Assembly (NCBI RefSeq): GCF_001729785.1
Contig: NZ_CP017183.1
Location: 310,001 to 374,000, forward strand
DNA length: 64,000 nucleotides
DNA from: Enterobacter hormaechei subsp. xiangfangensis
Lineage (GTDB): Bacteria; Pseudomonadota; Gammaproteobacteria; Enterobacterales; Enterobacteriaceae
Direction: 5' to 3'
Position numbers and translations under genes: made by a program. Shown here in pieces: positions 19,193-28,802 of the stretch. The stretch's first letter is position 1; each line of letters opens with the position of its first letter. Below the pieces are notes generated by a model. That model was not told the origin of the DNA, ran no database searches, and worked only from the letters and a program-made list of their open reading frames with translations.

Positions 19193-22015
19193 TTACAGCA
19201 TCGGTTTGAGGAAGCGCGCGGTGTGCGAGGCTTCGCACTCTGCAACGGTCTCTGGCGTACCGGAGACGAGGATTTCACCGCCGCCGCTGCCGCCTTCCGG
19301 GCCGAGATCGACAATCCAGTCCGCGGTTTTAATCACGTCCAGGTTGTGCTCAATCACCACGATGGTGTTGCCCTGATCGCGCAGCTGGTGCAGCACGTCC
19401 AGCAGCTGCTGGATATCCGCAAAATGCAGGCCGGTGGTCGGCTCGTCCAGAATGTACAGCGTCTGACCGGTACCGCGTTTGGACAGCTCACGCGCCAGCT
19501 TCACGCGCTGCGCTTCACCGCCGGACAGCGTTGTCGCTGACTGCCCCAGACGGATATAGGTCAGACCCACATCCATCAGGGTTTGCAGCTTACGCGCCAG
19601 CGCAGGGACGGCGTCAAAGAACTCGCGCGCCTCTTCGATGGTCATATCCAGCACTTCGTGGATGGTCTTGCCTTTGTACTTAATCTCCAGCGTTTCGCGG
19701 TTATAGCGCTTGCCTTTGCACTGGTCGCACGGCACGTAGATATCCGGCAGGAAGTGCATCTCAACCTTGATTACGCCGTCGCCCTGGCACGCTTCACAGC
19801 GGCCGCCGCGCACGTTAAAGCTGAAACGGCCTGGCGTGTAGCCGCGCGAACGCGCTTCCGGTACACCCGCGAAGAGTTCACGAACGGGCGTAAAGACGCC
19901 AGTATAGGTCGCCGGGTTGGAACGCGGGGTGCGGCCAATCGGGCTCTGATCGATATCGATAACCTTGTCGAAATGCTCCAGCCCCTGAATGTCGCGGTAC
20001 GGTGCAGGTTCAGCCAGCGTCGCGCCGTTCAGCGCCGTCTGCGCAATCGGGAACAGCGTATCGTTGATCAGCGTCGATTTACCGGAACCGGACACGCCGG
20101 TGATGCAGGTGAACAGCCCGACAGGCAGCGTCAGGGTCACGTCCTTCAGGTTGTTGCCGCGCGCGCCGGTCAGCTTCAGCACTTTTTCCGGGTTCGCCGC
20201 CACGCGCTGTTTTGGCACTTCAATTTTGCGCTTGCCGCTCATGTACTGGCCGGTCAGCGACTCGGGCACCGCCATAATGTCTTTCAGCGTCCCTTCTGCC
20301 ACCACCTGTCCGCCGTGCACGCCAGCGCCCGGGCCGATGTCGATCACGTGGTCAGCGGCGCGAATGGCGTCTTCGTCGTGCTCAACCACAATCACAGTGT
20401 TGCCAAGGTTACGCAGGTGAACCAGCGTGCCGAGCAGGCGTTCGTTGTCCCGCTGGTGTAGGCCGATAGACGGCTCATCCAGCACGTACATCACGCCGAC
20501 TAAGCCTGCGCCAATCTGGCTCGCCAGACGGATACGCTGGGCTTCACCGCCGGAGAGCGTTTCAGCCGAGCGGGAAAGCGTCAGGTAGTTCAGGCCAACG
20601 TTCACGAGGAACTTGAGGCGATCGCCGATCTCTTTCAGCACTTTTTCAGCGATTTTCGCGCGCTGGCCGGAGAGCTTCAGGTTGTTGAAGAAGTCCATCG
20701 CGTGGCCGATGCTCATGTCTGAGATGGTCGGCAGCGCCGTGTTTTCGACAAACACGTGACGCGCTTCGCGGCGCAGGCGCGTGCCCTCGCAGGTGGCGCA
20801 GGAGCGGTTGCTGATGAACTTCGCCAGCTCCTCACGCACCGCGCTGGATTCGGTCTCTTTGTAGCGGCGCTCCATGTTGTGCAGCACCCCTTCGAACGGG
20901 TGGCGACGCACGGAAGTGTCACCGCGATCGTTCATGTACTTGAACTCAATGTTCTCTTTGCCGGAACCGAACAGGATCACTTTATGTACGTTCGCGCTCA
21001 GGCTGGCCCACGGGGCTTCAACGTCGAACTTGTAGTGCTCCGCCAGCGACTTCAGCATCTGGAAGTAATAGAAGTTACGCTTGTCCCAGCCGCGAATGGC
21101 GCCACCCGCCAGCGACAGCTCCGGATTCTGGATCACGCGATCAGGGTCGAAATACTGCTGAACGCCCAAGCCGTCACAGGTCGGGCACGCGCCCGCCGGG
21201 TTGTTGAACGAGAACAGGCGCGGTTCCAGCTCGCGCATGCTGTAGCCGCAAATCGGGCAGGCAAAGTTGGCGGAGAAGAGCAGCTCTTCCGCTTTTGCAT
21301 CGTCCATGTCTGACACCACCGCCGTGCCGCCCGACAGTTCCAGCGCCGTTTCAAAGGATTCCGCCAGACGCGTCGCCAGATCTTCACGGACCTTAAACCG
21401 GTCAATCACCACTTCGATGGTGTGTTTCTTTTGCAGCTCCAGCTTTGGCGGATCGGACAAGTCACACACTTCGCCGTCGATACGGGCGCGGATATAGCCC
21501 TGGCTTGCCAGATTTTCCAGCGTTTTAGTGTGTTCGCCCTTACGCTCTTTAATGATTGGCGCCAGCAGCATCAGGCGTTTGCCTTCCGGCTGCGACAGCA
21601 CGTTATCCACCATCTGGCTGACGGTCTGGGCCGCCAGCGGAACGTCGTGATCCGGGCAGCGCGGCTCGCCCACGCGCGCATACAGCAGACGCAGGTAGTC
21701 ATGGATTTCGGTAATGGTACCGACCGTGGATCGCGGGTTATGCGACGTGGATTTCTGCTCAATGGAGATAGCAGGAGATAACCCTTCAATGTGGTCGACA
21801 TCCGGTTTTTCCATCAGCGACAGGAACTGACGCGCGTACGCCGAGAGCGATTCAACGTAACGACGCTGTCCTTCGGCATACAAAGTGTCGAAAGCCAGTG
21901 AGGATTTGCCAGACCCCGAAAGCCCGGTCACGACGATGAGTTTGTCGCGAGGGATTATGAGGTTGATATTCTTGAGATTGTGGGTGCGGGCGCCCCGAAC
22001 TTCGATCTTATCCAT
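19193..22015 (-). CDS. uvrA: UvrABC excinuclease subunit UvrA
   Basis: UvrA is the damage-recognition ATPase of nucleotide excision repair and loads UvrB at lesions. The 940-residue product has two ABC-type ATPase modules with Walker A motifs [14 protein letters not shown] and [14 protein letters not shown], two LSGGEAQR signatures, and the zinc-binding cysteine pairs in CPICGYSM and CEACQGDG. An SOS box lies 88 bp upstream in the shared region with divergent ssb. Confidence 0.98.
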   Translation of the reverse strand: MDKIEVRGARTHNLKNINLIIPRDKLIVVTGLSGSGKSSLAFDTLYAEGQRRYVESLSAYARQFLSLMEKPDVDHIEGLSPAISIEQKSTSHNPRSTVGTITEIHDYLRLLYARVGEPRCPDHDVPLAAQTVSQMVDNVLSQPEGKRLMLLAPIIKERKGEHTKTLENLASQGYIRARIDGEVCDLSDPPKLELQKKHTIEVVIDRFKVREDLATRLAESFETALELSGGTAVVSDMDDAKAEELLFSANFACPICGYSMRELEPRLFSFNNPAGACPTCDGLGVQQYFDPDRVIQNPELSLAGGAIRGWDKRNFYYFQMLKSLAEHYKFDVEAPWASLSANVHKVILFGSGKENIEFKYMNDRGDTSVRRHPFEGVLHNMERRYKETESSAVREELAKFISNRSCATCEGTRLRREARHVFVENTALPTISDMSIGHAMDFFNNLKLSGQRAKIAEKVLKEIGDRLKFLVNVGLNYLTLSRSAETLSGGEAQRIRLASQIGAGLVGVMYVLDEPSIGLHQRDNERLLGTLVHLRNLGNTVIVVEHDEDAIRAADHVIDIGPGAGVHGGQVVAEGTLKDIMAVPESLTGQYMSGKRKIEVPKQRVAANPEKVLKLTGARGNNLKDVTLTLPVGLFTCITGVSGSGKSTLINDTLFPIAQTALNGATLAEPAPYRDIQGLEHFDKVIDIDQSPIGRTPRSNPATYTGVFTPVRELFAGVPEARSRGYTPGRFSFNVRGGRCEACQGDGVIKVEMHFLPDIYVPCDQCKGKRYNRETLEIKYKGKTIHEVLDMTIEEAREFFDAVPALARKLQTLMDVGLTYIRLGQSATTLSGGEAQRVKLARELSKRGTGQTLYILDEPTTGLHFADIQQLLDVLHQLRDQGNTIVVIEHNLDVIKTADWIVDLGPEGGSGGGEILVSGTPETVAECEASHTARFLKPML

Positions 22016-22102
22016 TCACCTTTCCCGGTTGGAACACGGATTGCCTGATTTGTTTGAAGGACAAACGGCTGTCAGAAACGGCTAATTATGACACAAAATG
22101 AC

Positions 22103-22118
22103 CTGTTTGAATATACAG
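22103..22118. promoter_or_regulatory. LexA (SOS) box between uvrA and ssb
   Basis: CTGTTTGAATATACAG fits CTGT-N8-ACAG exactly. It sits in the 251-bp divergent region and can serve uvrA and one ssb promoter, as in E. coli. Confidence 0.93.
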
Positions 22119-22266
22119 TATTGGAATGCATTTTCTGATTCACTGTGTAACAATGTCGAGTCCGCGAGAGAACTCTGGAACATGCTACGCAACTATCAAA
22201 GTGTCGCATGGAAATGATACACTCGCGCGTTTACACTATTAAGAAACGTATTCAGGAGACACGAAC

Positions 22267-22791
22267 ATGGCCAGCAGAGGCGTAAACAAGGTGATTCTCG
22301 TCGGTAATCTGGGCCAGGACCCGGAAGTACGCTACATGCCGAGTGGTGGCGCAGTTGCCAACATTACGCTGGCTACTTCCGAATCCTGGCGTGATAAAGC
22401 GACCGGTGAAATGAAAGAGCAGACCGAATGGCACCGTGTTGTGCTGTTTGGCAAACTGGCTGAAGTGGCCGGTGAGTATCTGCGTAAAGGCTCTCAGGTT
22501 TACATTGAAGGCCAACTGCGTACCCGCAAATGGACCGATCAATCCGGTCAGGAAAAATACACCACGGAAGTGGTGGTGAATGTTGGCGGCACCATGCAGA
22601 TGCTGGGTGGCCGTCAGGGCGGCGGCGCACCGGCAGGTGGCGGCCAGCAGCAGGGCGGTTGGGGCCAGCCTCAGCAGCCGCAGGGCGGCAATCAGTTTAG
22701 CGGCGGCGCGCAGTCCCGTCCGCAGCAGCAGTCTGCTCCGGCACCGTCTAACGAACCGCCAATGGATTTCGACGACGATATCCCGTTCTGA
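22267..22791 (+). CDS. ssb: Single-stranded DNA-binding protein SSB
   Basis: SSB coats single-stranded DNA in replication, recombination and repair. The 174-residue product has the OB-fold (about 1-112), a Gly/Gln/Pro-rich flexible linker and the acidic tip DFDDDIPF that recruits partner proteins. Divergent uvrA and the SOS box match the E. coli arrangement. Confidence 0.98.
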   Translation: MASRGVNKVILVGNLGQDPEVRYMPSGGAVANITLATSESWRDKATGEMKEQTEWHRVVLFGKLAEVAGEYLRKGSQVYIEGQLRTRKWTDQSGQEKYTTEVVVNVGGTMQMLGGRQGGGAPAGGGQQQGGWGQPQQPQGGNQFSGGAQSRPQQQSAPAPSNEPPMDFDDDIPF

Positions 22792-22811
22792 TATCCAGAC
22801 GCGTGAAACAC

Positions 22812-22841
22812 AAAAAACCCAGATAATGTCTGGGTTTTTTT
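22812..22841. terminator. Bidirectional terminator between ssb and yjcB
   Basis: The stem CCCAGA / TCTGGG with loop TAATG is flanked by six A residues on the left and seven T residues on the right, so it can end both the ssb and the convergent yjcB transcripts. Confidence 0.92.
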
Positions 22842-22852
22842 ATAACAGGCTA

Positions 22853-23134
22853 TCAGGTAATCACCATCGGCCAGTCTGGTGGGGTGTGGCTCATGGCTTC
22901 AACCATTACCACTTTAATGTTTTCCCAGACGGCGGCTATATCCACCAGCGTAATACCGAGCAAACCTGTTGCGAACCAGCATGCGGCGCCTAACCCTAAC
23001 AGGGTGCTAATCACAGCAAGACCTGCGTAGTCGGACTTTCGGAACTGAATGTTTAACGTGCTGGCCAGGAACATCAAAACCGCGCTCAACAACGGCCAGC
23101 GCAGGAGCACCATGCTGGTGGTAATGGTTGCCAT
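22853..23134 (-). CDS. yjcB: Inner-membrane protein YjcB
   Basis: This 93-residue protein matches E. coli YjcB (MATITTSMVLLRWPLLSAVL, DYAGLAVIS, PPDWPMVIT end), with two or three hydrophobic segments and no known function. The start at 23134 gives the E. coli length; an upstream in-frame ATG at 23176 would add 14 residues that do not resemble the family. A GAGGATGAG ribosome site precedes the chosen ATG. A perfect CRP-type site lies 64-79 bp upstream. Confidence 0.88.
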   Translation of the reverse strand: MATITTSMVLLRWPLLSAVLMFLASTLNIQFRKSDYAGLAVISTLLGLGAACWFATGLLGITLVDIAAVWENIKVVMVEAMSHTPPDWPMVIT

Positions 23135-23197
23135 AAAACTCATCCTCGACAAAACAGACGAACTGGAATGAAACAATGTTTCTCGTTACATAAGATG

Positions 23198-23213
23198 TGT
23201 GAACTATATCACA
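23198..23213. promoter_or_regulatory. Candidate CRP site upstream of yjcB
   Basis: TGTGAACTATATCACA is a perfect TGTGA-N6-TCACA palindrome core with an ATTT flank. It could activate yjcB (64 bp to its start) or act on the divergent diguanylate cyclase gene 325 bp away. The rest of the 404-bp gap (23135-23538) is AT-rich and holds no gene that I can see. Confidence 0.75.
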
Positions 23214-23538
23214 TTTGCTGTTTTATTAGCCAGTATCCGCGTGAGGTAAAAGTGGGTTTATTACCAGGGAAAATATATCGTCGTCGCTCGTATCCGCGTC
23301 TGGTCGGAATTTTTATTTTTAATTCATTCAGATAGCAAAACCTTTGCAAAACACCTTCGGCTGTATAGCGTTTACAGCAGTATGTCTATGGATTATGCTT
23401 GTGTGGAACAATAAATGTACCCGCAGAAATAATTCATCGCATTGAATTAATTGCCTTTTTTGGATTTTATATTCTTTGTTTTACACTCAGCATGCTCTTT
23501 GATTTCGTGGTCTTATTCTTTTATTCAGATATGAGTTA

Positions 23539-24978
23539 TTGCGGTTGCTCTCTCGATTAATGACCTGCGAAAAGATAATGAAAGAACAAAGACGCGAGAT
23601 TATTAACGACAGCATGCAGGCGCTGCACGCCCTGGCGAAGCTGATGCCGCAACTCAACGCGCAGTGTTCGCCGGTTGAAATGCTGGAAACCATCAACAGC
23701 GCTCTGGGGGCAAATCTCTCGTGGGTCAGTGTCGAATCCGCAGACGGGCCGCGCGTGGTTTGTGCCGGCGACGTGACGTGTCACGCCTTCAACGTGGCGG
23801 ATTTTCTTGCCAGCACCCTGTTGCAGCGGCATCACCGCGCCTGGCGGGTTATCTACTGGAAAGCGCATATTGGCCGGGCGGTATTTTCCCCTCAGCACCC
23901 GGGCTATGCGCGGCTGCAAAGCGGCGTCCTGTGTAAACTCTCAGCGCATGGCAGACAGTGCAGTGGTTATTTCTTTTTGGCTTTTAATGGAAAACTTACC
24001 TCGTTGCCGATACTGAAAAATATCGTGGTGGTATTGGTTGAGAAGCTTAAAGATTATTTTGATGACATCATCGTGCGGGAAAAAACGGCGCAAGAAATGC
24101 AGCGCGTCGTCACGCAATATAAAACCTTATTTGAGCGTGCGCCGGTATTAATGAACGCCTTTGACAGGCATAACCGGTGTGTATTGTGGAATGCCGAATG
24201 CGAAAAAGTCTTTGGCTGGAGTATGACTGAAATCGACGAGCACCCCGATCCGCTGGCCCTGTTTTATCCGGATCCCGAGGAGCGACAGCGCGTGCAGGAG
24301 TCGGTTCGTTTCGCACCACTTAAGGATATGTACGAATGGCACCCGGTGCGTAAAGACGGGACGCAGTTAACGATTCTCTGGTCAAACATCCTTTTGCCGG
24401 ATAACTCCATTCTCAATATTGGCCTGGATATCACCGAACGTAAAAAAGCAGAACAGCAGCTGACCGTCAAAGCCACCACGGACGATCTGACGGGCTGTCT
24501 GAATCGCTCGACAATCTTACAGCAGCTCAAAATGGCGCTGGCAGCCAGTTCGCCGCAGGATGTCAGTAGCCACTTCTGTCTCCTGATGTTCGATCTCGAT
24601 TATTTCAAGCAGATTAACGATCGGTGGGGACATCAGGTTGGCGATGCAGCATTGATTCACTTTTGCGACCGTATTCGCGAGGTGAGCCCGGCCGGGTCAG
24701 CGCTGGGACGGGTGGGGGGCGAAGAGTTTGTTCTTCTGCTGGCGCGTACGGATGGTATGGCCGCTACGTTGCTCTCTTCTCGCCTGCGTGCCGCGCTGAT
24801 CTCAAAACCGCTGCGTGTGGGCGATAAAACGCTGGTACTCTCCTTCAGCGCCGGGGTGGTTGAAGTCTGTCAGGGGCAACGAGATACTTCTGCCATACTG
24901 ATGCGTGCCGATAAGGCATTATATGACGCCAAGCGTACGGGAAGAGGAAAAACGGTCCTGGCGTCTGATTATTTATAA
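23539..24978 (+). CDS. Diguanylate cyclase with PAS and GGDEF domains
   Basis: The 479-residue product begins with a roughly 190-residue region that lacks clear membrane helices. A PAS domain follows (about 199-310, ending in the NIGLDITERKKAEQQ linker), then a GGDEF domain with active-site motif GGEEF at residues 393-397 and substrate segment FDLDYFKQINDRWGH. This should make cyclic di-GMP from two GTP in the cytoplasm. No RxxD inhibitory site stands five residues before GGEEF, so product inhibition may be absent. The start is uncertain: ATGs at 23539, 23560 and 23578 are all possible. E. coli lacks a gene here. The next gene is a c-di-GMP phosphodiesterase. Confidence 0.88.
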   Translation: MRLLSRLMTCEKIMKEQRREIINDSMQALHALAKLMPQLNAQCSPVEMLETINSALGANLSWVSVESADGPRVVCAGDVTCHAFNVADFLASTLLQRHHRAWRVIYWKAHIGRAVFSPQHPGYARLQSGVLCKLSAHGRQCSGYFFLAFNGKLTSLPILKNIVVVLVEKLKDYFDDIIVREKTAQEMQRVVTQYKTLFERAPVLMNAFDRHNRCVLWNAECEKVFGWSMTEIDEHPDPLALFYPDPEERQRVQESVRFAPLKDMYEWHPVRKDGTQLTILWSNILLPDNSILNIGLDITERKKAEQQLTVKATTDDLTGCLNRSTILQQLKMALAASSPQDVSSHFCLLMFDLDYFKQINDRWGHQVGDAALIHFCDRIREVSPAGSALGRVGGEEFVLLLARTDGMAATLLSSRLRAALISKPLRVGDKTLVLSFSAGVVEVCQGQRDTSAILMRADKALYDAKRTGRGKTVLASDYL

Positions 24979-25243
24979 ATCAGCATAAGAACAAAGAGCA
25001 GGCTATTTCAGCCAGCGAATTTTCCACACCTGTCGCGGGTAATTATTTTCCTTATCAGAAACGAAATGAATACTTTTAGTTTGGCTTACGGGAAAATATT
25101 ATCGGCATCACGAATTTTAGGATTTTTAATACCAAAAGTCAGTTGCTAACTTCCTATGATTCATGCAACGTAATCACCTGTTTATCAAAGCAGCCGGTCT
25201 TCATTGCTACAGGCGTACAACATGCAGGGATACAGAGCGGGAA

Positions 25244-26809
25244 ATGAATCGTAGCGCGCGGCGCAAAATGCTCAAAGTGGTCGGGATTATCATGGTAGTT
25301 ATGCTGCCGGTGATGCTTGCGCTATGGTTTGCCCAGCTTAGTGCAGTGTCGGAAATCAGCGCCCAGCTGCGCACGTTTGCTGAACTTGCTTTAAATAAAA
25401 CTGAACGGGTTATTCAACAGGTTGACCTGGCCCGGAAAGACGCGGAAAAATATCAGGGCAAAGTGTGTACGCCGGAGCATCGTCAATATATGTTGAACGT
25501 TTCCCGCGGTCGCCTTTTTGTTGCCGATTTAATTTATGCTGATGGCCAGGACTTTCTCTGCTCGACCCTTTTTACGCCGGAACACCCTTACATCATCCCC
25601 GCTGCCAATTACACACGTAAACCCGACGTTGCTATCTATTATTTTCGCGATACACCATTTTTTAATGGTTATAAAATGATATATATGCAGCGCGGAAATT
25701 ATGTCGCAGTGGTCAACCCGCTTTCGTACAGTGAGGTGATGTCAGACGATCGTTCCCTGTCGTGGGGAGTGTATGACACCGTCAGCAATGCATTCTTTTC
25801 TGTGAGCCAGAAAGCCAATATTTCTTTATTGCATTCGATGCTTCGACATCAGGAAACGACTTTTCAGAAAGATGACCGTTTTTATACGATCGTAAAATCA
25901 GAGCAGCGGCCCATTGCGGCCATCGTTTCAACCTCCAGTGCCCGTTTTTATAAAACGCTTTATCATCAGGCTACCCTGACGCTACCGCTAGGGATAATTT
26001 GCAGCATTATTATTCTGCTGGTGTGGTCGCGTACACACCGTGAATTCAATTCGCCTGGCCGACTTCTGCACCGGGCGCTGAATAAACGCCAGCTGTGCGT
26101 CCATTATCAGCCCATTATTGATATTAAAAATAACCAGTGCGTGGGGGCAGAGGCGTTGTTGCGCTGGCCTGGATTCAACGGTCAGGTTATGAGCCCGGCG
26201 GAATTTATTCCCCTGGCAGAAAAAGAGGGGATGATTGAGCGCATTACGGATTACGTCGTTGAGGAGGTGTTCAGCGATCTGGGCCATTTTCTTGCCGCTC
26301 ATCCCGATCTGTATGTCTCGATTAACCTGTCGGCGTCAGATTTCCACTCTTCGCGTCTTATCGCCCTGATCTCCGACAAAGCCCGCTTTTACTCGGTTCG
26401 CGCGCAGCAGATCAAAATTGAGGTGACGGAGCGGGGGTTTATTGACGTGCCGAAAACCACGCCGGTCATTCAGGCGTTTCGTCAGGCGGGGTATGAAGTG
26501 GCGATTGATGATTTCGGAACCGGCTACTCTAACCTGCATAACCTCTATTCGCTGAACGTCGATATCCTGAAAATCGACAAATCCTTTATCGATACCTTAA
26601 CCACCAACAGCACCAGCCACCTGATTGCCGAGCACATCATTGAGATGGCGCAAAGCCTGCGGCTGAAAACCATTGCGGAAGGGGTCGAGACGGGGGAGCA
26701 GGTGAGCTGGCTGCTGAAGCGTGGCGTACAGTATTGCCAGGGATGGCACTTCGCGAAAGCGATGCCGCCCCAGGCATTTATGGCCTGGCAGCAGCAACCC
26801 TTGCGTTAA
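25244..26809 (+). CDS. pdeC: CSS/EAL-type c-di-GMP phosphodiesterase PdeC
   Basis: PdeC (YjcC) is an inner-membrane phosphodiesterase that hydrolyses c-di-GMP. The 521-residue product has a transmembrane segment near 10-30, a periplasmic sensor about 210 residues long, a second helix near 245-265 and a C-terminal EAL domain with EALLRW (EAL at 303-305), DDFGTGYSNL and the loop AEGVETGEQ. The periplasmic cysteine motif reads CST in FLCSTLF rather than CSS; the cysteine that could form the redox disulfide is kept. The ATG at 25244 follows a GAGCGGGA ribosome site; an ATG at 25163 would add 27 polar residues before the membrane anchor. The 265-bp gap upstream shows no gene. Confidence 0.92.
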   Translation: MNRSARRKMLKVVGIIMVVMLPVMLALWFAQLSAVSEISAQLRTFAELALNKTERVIQQVDLARKDAEKYQGKVCTPEHRQYMLNVSRGRLFVADLIYADGQDFLCSTLFTPEHPYIIPAANYTRKPDVAIYYFRDTPFFNGYKMIYMQRGNYVAVVNPLSYSEVMSDDRSLSWGVYDTVSNAFFSVSQKANISLLHSMLRHQETTFQKDDRFYTIVKSEQRPIAAIVSTSSARFYKTLYHQATLTLPLGIICSIIILLVWSRTHREFNSPGRLLHRALNKRQLCVHYQPIIDIKNNQCVGAEALLRWPGFNGQVMSPAEFIPLAEKEGMIERITDYVVEEVFSDLGHFLAAHPDLYVSINLSASDFHSSRLIALISDKARFYSVRAQQIKIEVTERGFIDVPKTTPVIQAFRQAGYEVAIDDFGTGYSNLHNLYSLNVDILKIDKSFIDTLTTNSTSHLIAEHIIEMAQSLRLKTIAEGVETGEQVSWLLKRGVQYCQGWHFAKAMPPQAFMAWQQQPLR

Positions 26810-26815
26810 CACGCA

Positions 26816-27142
26816 TTAATTGAGCTGATGGCGGTAGTCGCTCGGCGTACGGTCAAACTCGCGGCGGAAGACGCGGGAAAAGGTCTGCTGCGACACATAG
26901 CCCAGATCCATTGCGATATCAAAAATGGGCCGCTGCGTTGAGCGTAACGCCTGCGCCGCCAGCAGGAGCCTGCGCTGGCGAATGTAATCACCCAGCGTTT
27001 GATGCATTACGGTGCGGAACATTCTCTGTAAATACCATTTCGAATAGCCCGACTTTTTAGCGACCACATCAATGTTCAACGGCTGGTCGATATGTTCATC
27101 AATCCATTCAATAAGTGTCTGAATAATTTGCTGATGCGACAT
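26816..27142 (-). CDS. soxS: Superoxide response activator SoxS
   Basis: SoxS is a 108-residue AraC/XylS-type activator that turns on sodA, nfo, zwf, fumC and other defence genes. Both helix-turn-helix units are present (LNIDVVAKKSGYSKWYLQRM and IFDIAMDLGYVSQQTFSRVF). The start MSHQQIIQTL at 27142 matches E. coli; an ATG at 27187 would read across the transcript leader. It is divergent from soxR, which controls it. Confidence 0.97.
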   Translation of the reverse strand: MSHQQIIQTLIEWIDEHIDQPLNIDVVAKKSGYSKWYLQRMFRTVMHQTLGDYIRQRRLLLAAQALRSTQRPIFDIAMDLGYVSQQTFSRVFRREFDRTPSDYRHQLN

Positions 27143-27201
27143 AAGGTTACCCCTCTGTGGAGACATCTGTCCTGGTTGATTCGTCATTTTCTCTGCGGGG
27201 G

Positions 27202-27232
27202 AGTATAATTCCTCAAGTTAACTTGAGGTAAA
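27202..27232 (-). promoter_or_regulatory. soxS promoter with SoxR operator
   Basis: On the minus strand a TTTACC -35 (27227-27232) and TATACT -10 (27202-27207) are separated by 19 bp. The 18-bp palindrome CCTCAAGTTAACTTGAGG at 27211-27228 fills the spacer. The overlong spacer is the hallmark of MerR-family-controlled promoters: oxidised SoxR twists the DNA to bring the elements together. The same site lies 13-30 bp before soxR and so allows soxR autorepression. Confidence 0.95.
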
Positions 27233-27240
27233 GAGGTTTT

Positions 27241-27699
27241 ATGGAAAAGAGATTACCGCGCATCAAAGCACTGTTAACCCCCGGTGAAGTGGCGAAGCGA
27301 AGCGGTGTGGCGGTGTCGGCGCTCCACTTCTATGAAAGCAAAGGGTTAATAAAAAGTACCCGCAACGCCGGAAACCAGCGGCGCTACACGCGCGACGTGC
27401 TCCGCTACGTGGCGATTATCAAAATTGCGCAACGTATCGGCATTCCTCTGGCCACCATTGGTGACGCGTTCGGCGTATTGCCGGAAGGACACTCGCTGAG
27501 CGCGAAAGAGTGGAAGCAGCTGTCGTCCCAGTGGCGAGAAGAACTGGATCGTCGTATTCACACGCTGGTGGCCCTGCGCGATGAACTGGATGGCTGCATT
27601 GGTTGCGGGTGTTTATCACGTAGCGATTGCCCGCTGCGTAACCCGGGTGACAGGCTGGGCGAGCAGGGAACAGGGGCACGGTTGCTGGAGGAGGATTGA
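27241..27699 (+). CDS. soxR: Redox-sensing regulator SoxR
   Basis: SoxR is a MerR-family dimer with a [2Fe-2S] cluster that activates soxS when oxidised by redox-cycling drugs or nitric oxide. The 152-residue product has the N-terminal winged helix ([20 protein letters not shown]), the dimerisation helix and the cluster ligands Cys119, Cys122, Cys124 and Cys130 in [12 protein letters not shown], at E. coli positions. The C-terminal tail differs slightly and is two residues shorter than in E. coli. Confidence 0.97.
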   Translation: MEKRLPRIKALLTPGEVAKRSGVAVSALHFYESKGLIKSTRNAGNQRRYTRDVLRYVAIIKIAQRIGIPLATIGDAFGVLPEGHSLSAKEWKQLSSQWREELDRRIHTLVALRDELDGCIGCGCLSRSDCPLRNPGDRLGEQGTGARLLEED

Positions 27700-27708
27700 G
27701 AGGTGTTT

Positions 27709-27736
27709 GCCGGGTAAGGTGCAGCCGCCACCCGGC
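27709..27736. repeat. REP element after soxR
   Basis: A single REP hairpin, GCCGGGT / ACCCGGC with AAGGTGCAGCCGCC inside, 10 bp after the soxR stop. It lies between soxR and the convergent small-RNA candidate. Confidence 0.8.
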
Positions 27737-27745
27737 AACAAACAT

Positions 27746-27888
27746 AAAGAACTAAAGCGCCACTAAGGGCGCTTTAGTTTTTTCCGGTCTTTGTCTTTCT
27801 CTCTATCCCGCTGGCTCACGGGAGGGTTTCCCCCGACATCAGTACCCCTCGTGTCGAGCTTGTGAAGGAGGTTCCGGTTTGTACTGAC
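27746..27888 (-). ncRNA. sraL: Candidate SraL (RyjA) small RNA
   Basis: In E. coli and Salmonella a roughly 140-nt small RNA, SraL/RyjA, is transcribed toward soxR just past its 3' end. Here the minus strand holds a promoter-like pair GTGGCA (27918-27923) and TAAAAT (27895-27900) with a 17-bp spacer, predicting a start near 27888. An 11-bp terminator stem follows (27751-27778) with a T-rich exit, ending near 27746. The predicted length of about 143 nt fits. No protein frame explains this 310-bp gap. Known SraL targets are tig and rho mRNAs; identity here rests on position, length and signals, not on an alignment. Confidence 0.6.
27751..27783. terminator. Bidirectional terminator between soxR and the sRNA candidate
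   Basis: The 11-bp stem ACTAAAGCGCC / GGCGCTTTAGT with a 6-nt loop has five T residues on the right for rightward transcripts, and reads TCTTTATG on exit for leftward ones. Confidence 0.88.
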
Positions 27889-28009
27889 ACTTTAATTTTA
27901 TGCCCGGCCGCCGTTTTTGCCACCGGAGACGGTGAGATTTTAGCCGAATTTTTTTCGTGAAGTTGTTCAGTTTTCTATAGTTAAAAAGTATGAATCATCG
28001 GAGAACATC

Positions 28010-28681
28010 ATGCTAACGGTCCACCACCTTAATCAGTCTCGTTCACATCGTGTCCTCTGGGCGCTGGAAGAGCTGGGTCTGACGTACGACATCGTGCGCT
28101 ACCAGCGTGAAAAAACCATGCTCGCGCCAGACTCGCTCAAAAAAGTGCATCCGCTGGGAAAATCCCCGGTACTCGAAGATAACGGACTGGTTCTGGCCGA
28201 ATCAGGTGCGATTCTGGAATATCTTCAGGAAACGTACGATTCGGCGTCACGATTCAAACCGTTAGATCCCGCCCATAAAGTGCAGTATCGCTTCTGGCTG
28301 CATTACGCCGAAGGGTCTTTGATGCCGCTACTGTTAATGAAGCTGGTGTTTAACAGCCTCGGCAAACCACCCGTCCCGTTTGGCCTGCGCACGCTGGGTA
28401 AGGCGCTGGGGCAGGGGGTGCAAAAAGCGTATCTCAACCGCCAGCTGGAAACGCATGCGCGCTTTATTAACGATCATCTTGCCGAAAACAGCTGGTTTGC
28501 CGGCGACACGCTGACCATGGCTGATATCCAGATGAGTTTTCCCCTCTTCGCCCTGCTGGCGAGAGGCGGCATCGACAATCTCGACCACATAGCGGCGTGG
28601 AAACAGAGAGTGGAGGCACGTCCGGGCTGGCAGACAACGCTTGCGAAAGGCGGCCCACTGACGATCCCCGGCGAGGGATGA
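28010..28681 (+). CDS. Glutathione S-transferase family protein
   Basis: The 223-residue protein has an N-terminal thioredoxin-like domain with the probable catalytic Ser in NQSRSHRVLWALEELG and the glutathione-binding ESGAILEYL, then an all-helical C-terminal domain with the N-capping segment GDTLTMADIQMSFPL. It probably conjugates or reduces electrophiles with glutathione; the substrate is unknown. A CGGAG ribosome site precedes the ATG. E. coli K-12 lacks a gene here. Its position beside soxRS suggests an oxidative-stress or detoxification role, but no SoxS box was identified with confidence. Confidence 0.88.
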   Translation: MLTVHHLNQSRSHRVLWALEELGLTYDIVRYQREKTMLAPDSLKKVHPLGKSPVLEDNGLVLAESGAILEYLQETYDSASRFKPLDPAHKVQYRFWLHYAEGSLMPLLLMKLVFNSLGKPPVPFGLRTLGKALGQGVQKAYLNRQLETHARFINDHLAENSWFAGDTLTMADIQMSFPLFALLARGGIDNLDHIAAWKQRVEARPGWQTTLAKGGPLTIPGEG

Positions 28682-28703
28682 AATTTAACGAAATTGCGCA
28701 TGG

Positions 28704-28719
28704 ACGATAACGTTTGCGC
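28704..28719 (+). promoter_or_regulatory. Candidate PurR box 1 upstream of ghxP
   Basis: ACGATAACGTTTGCGC matches the PurR consensus ACGCAAACGTTTGCGT at 13 of 16 positions, including the central AACGTTTGCG. It lies 272 bp before ghxP and just after the glutathione S-transferase gene. Confidence 0.6.
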
Positions 28720-28802
28720 ATCCTCTGCTTAATTCTTCATCGTCATGAGGCAATTTTAGCGAAAAACGAGAAAGTTCAGTTGAAAAGGGCGGGTATTAGG
28801 CT

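Noticed and set aside
19583..20461. Long plus-strand open frame (292 codons) antisense to uvrA
   Set aside because: It is in the antisense phase of a GC-rich conserved gene, lacks any family motif and has a Gln/Val/Arg-rich composition typical of antisense frames.
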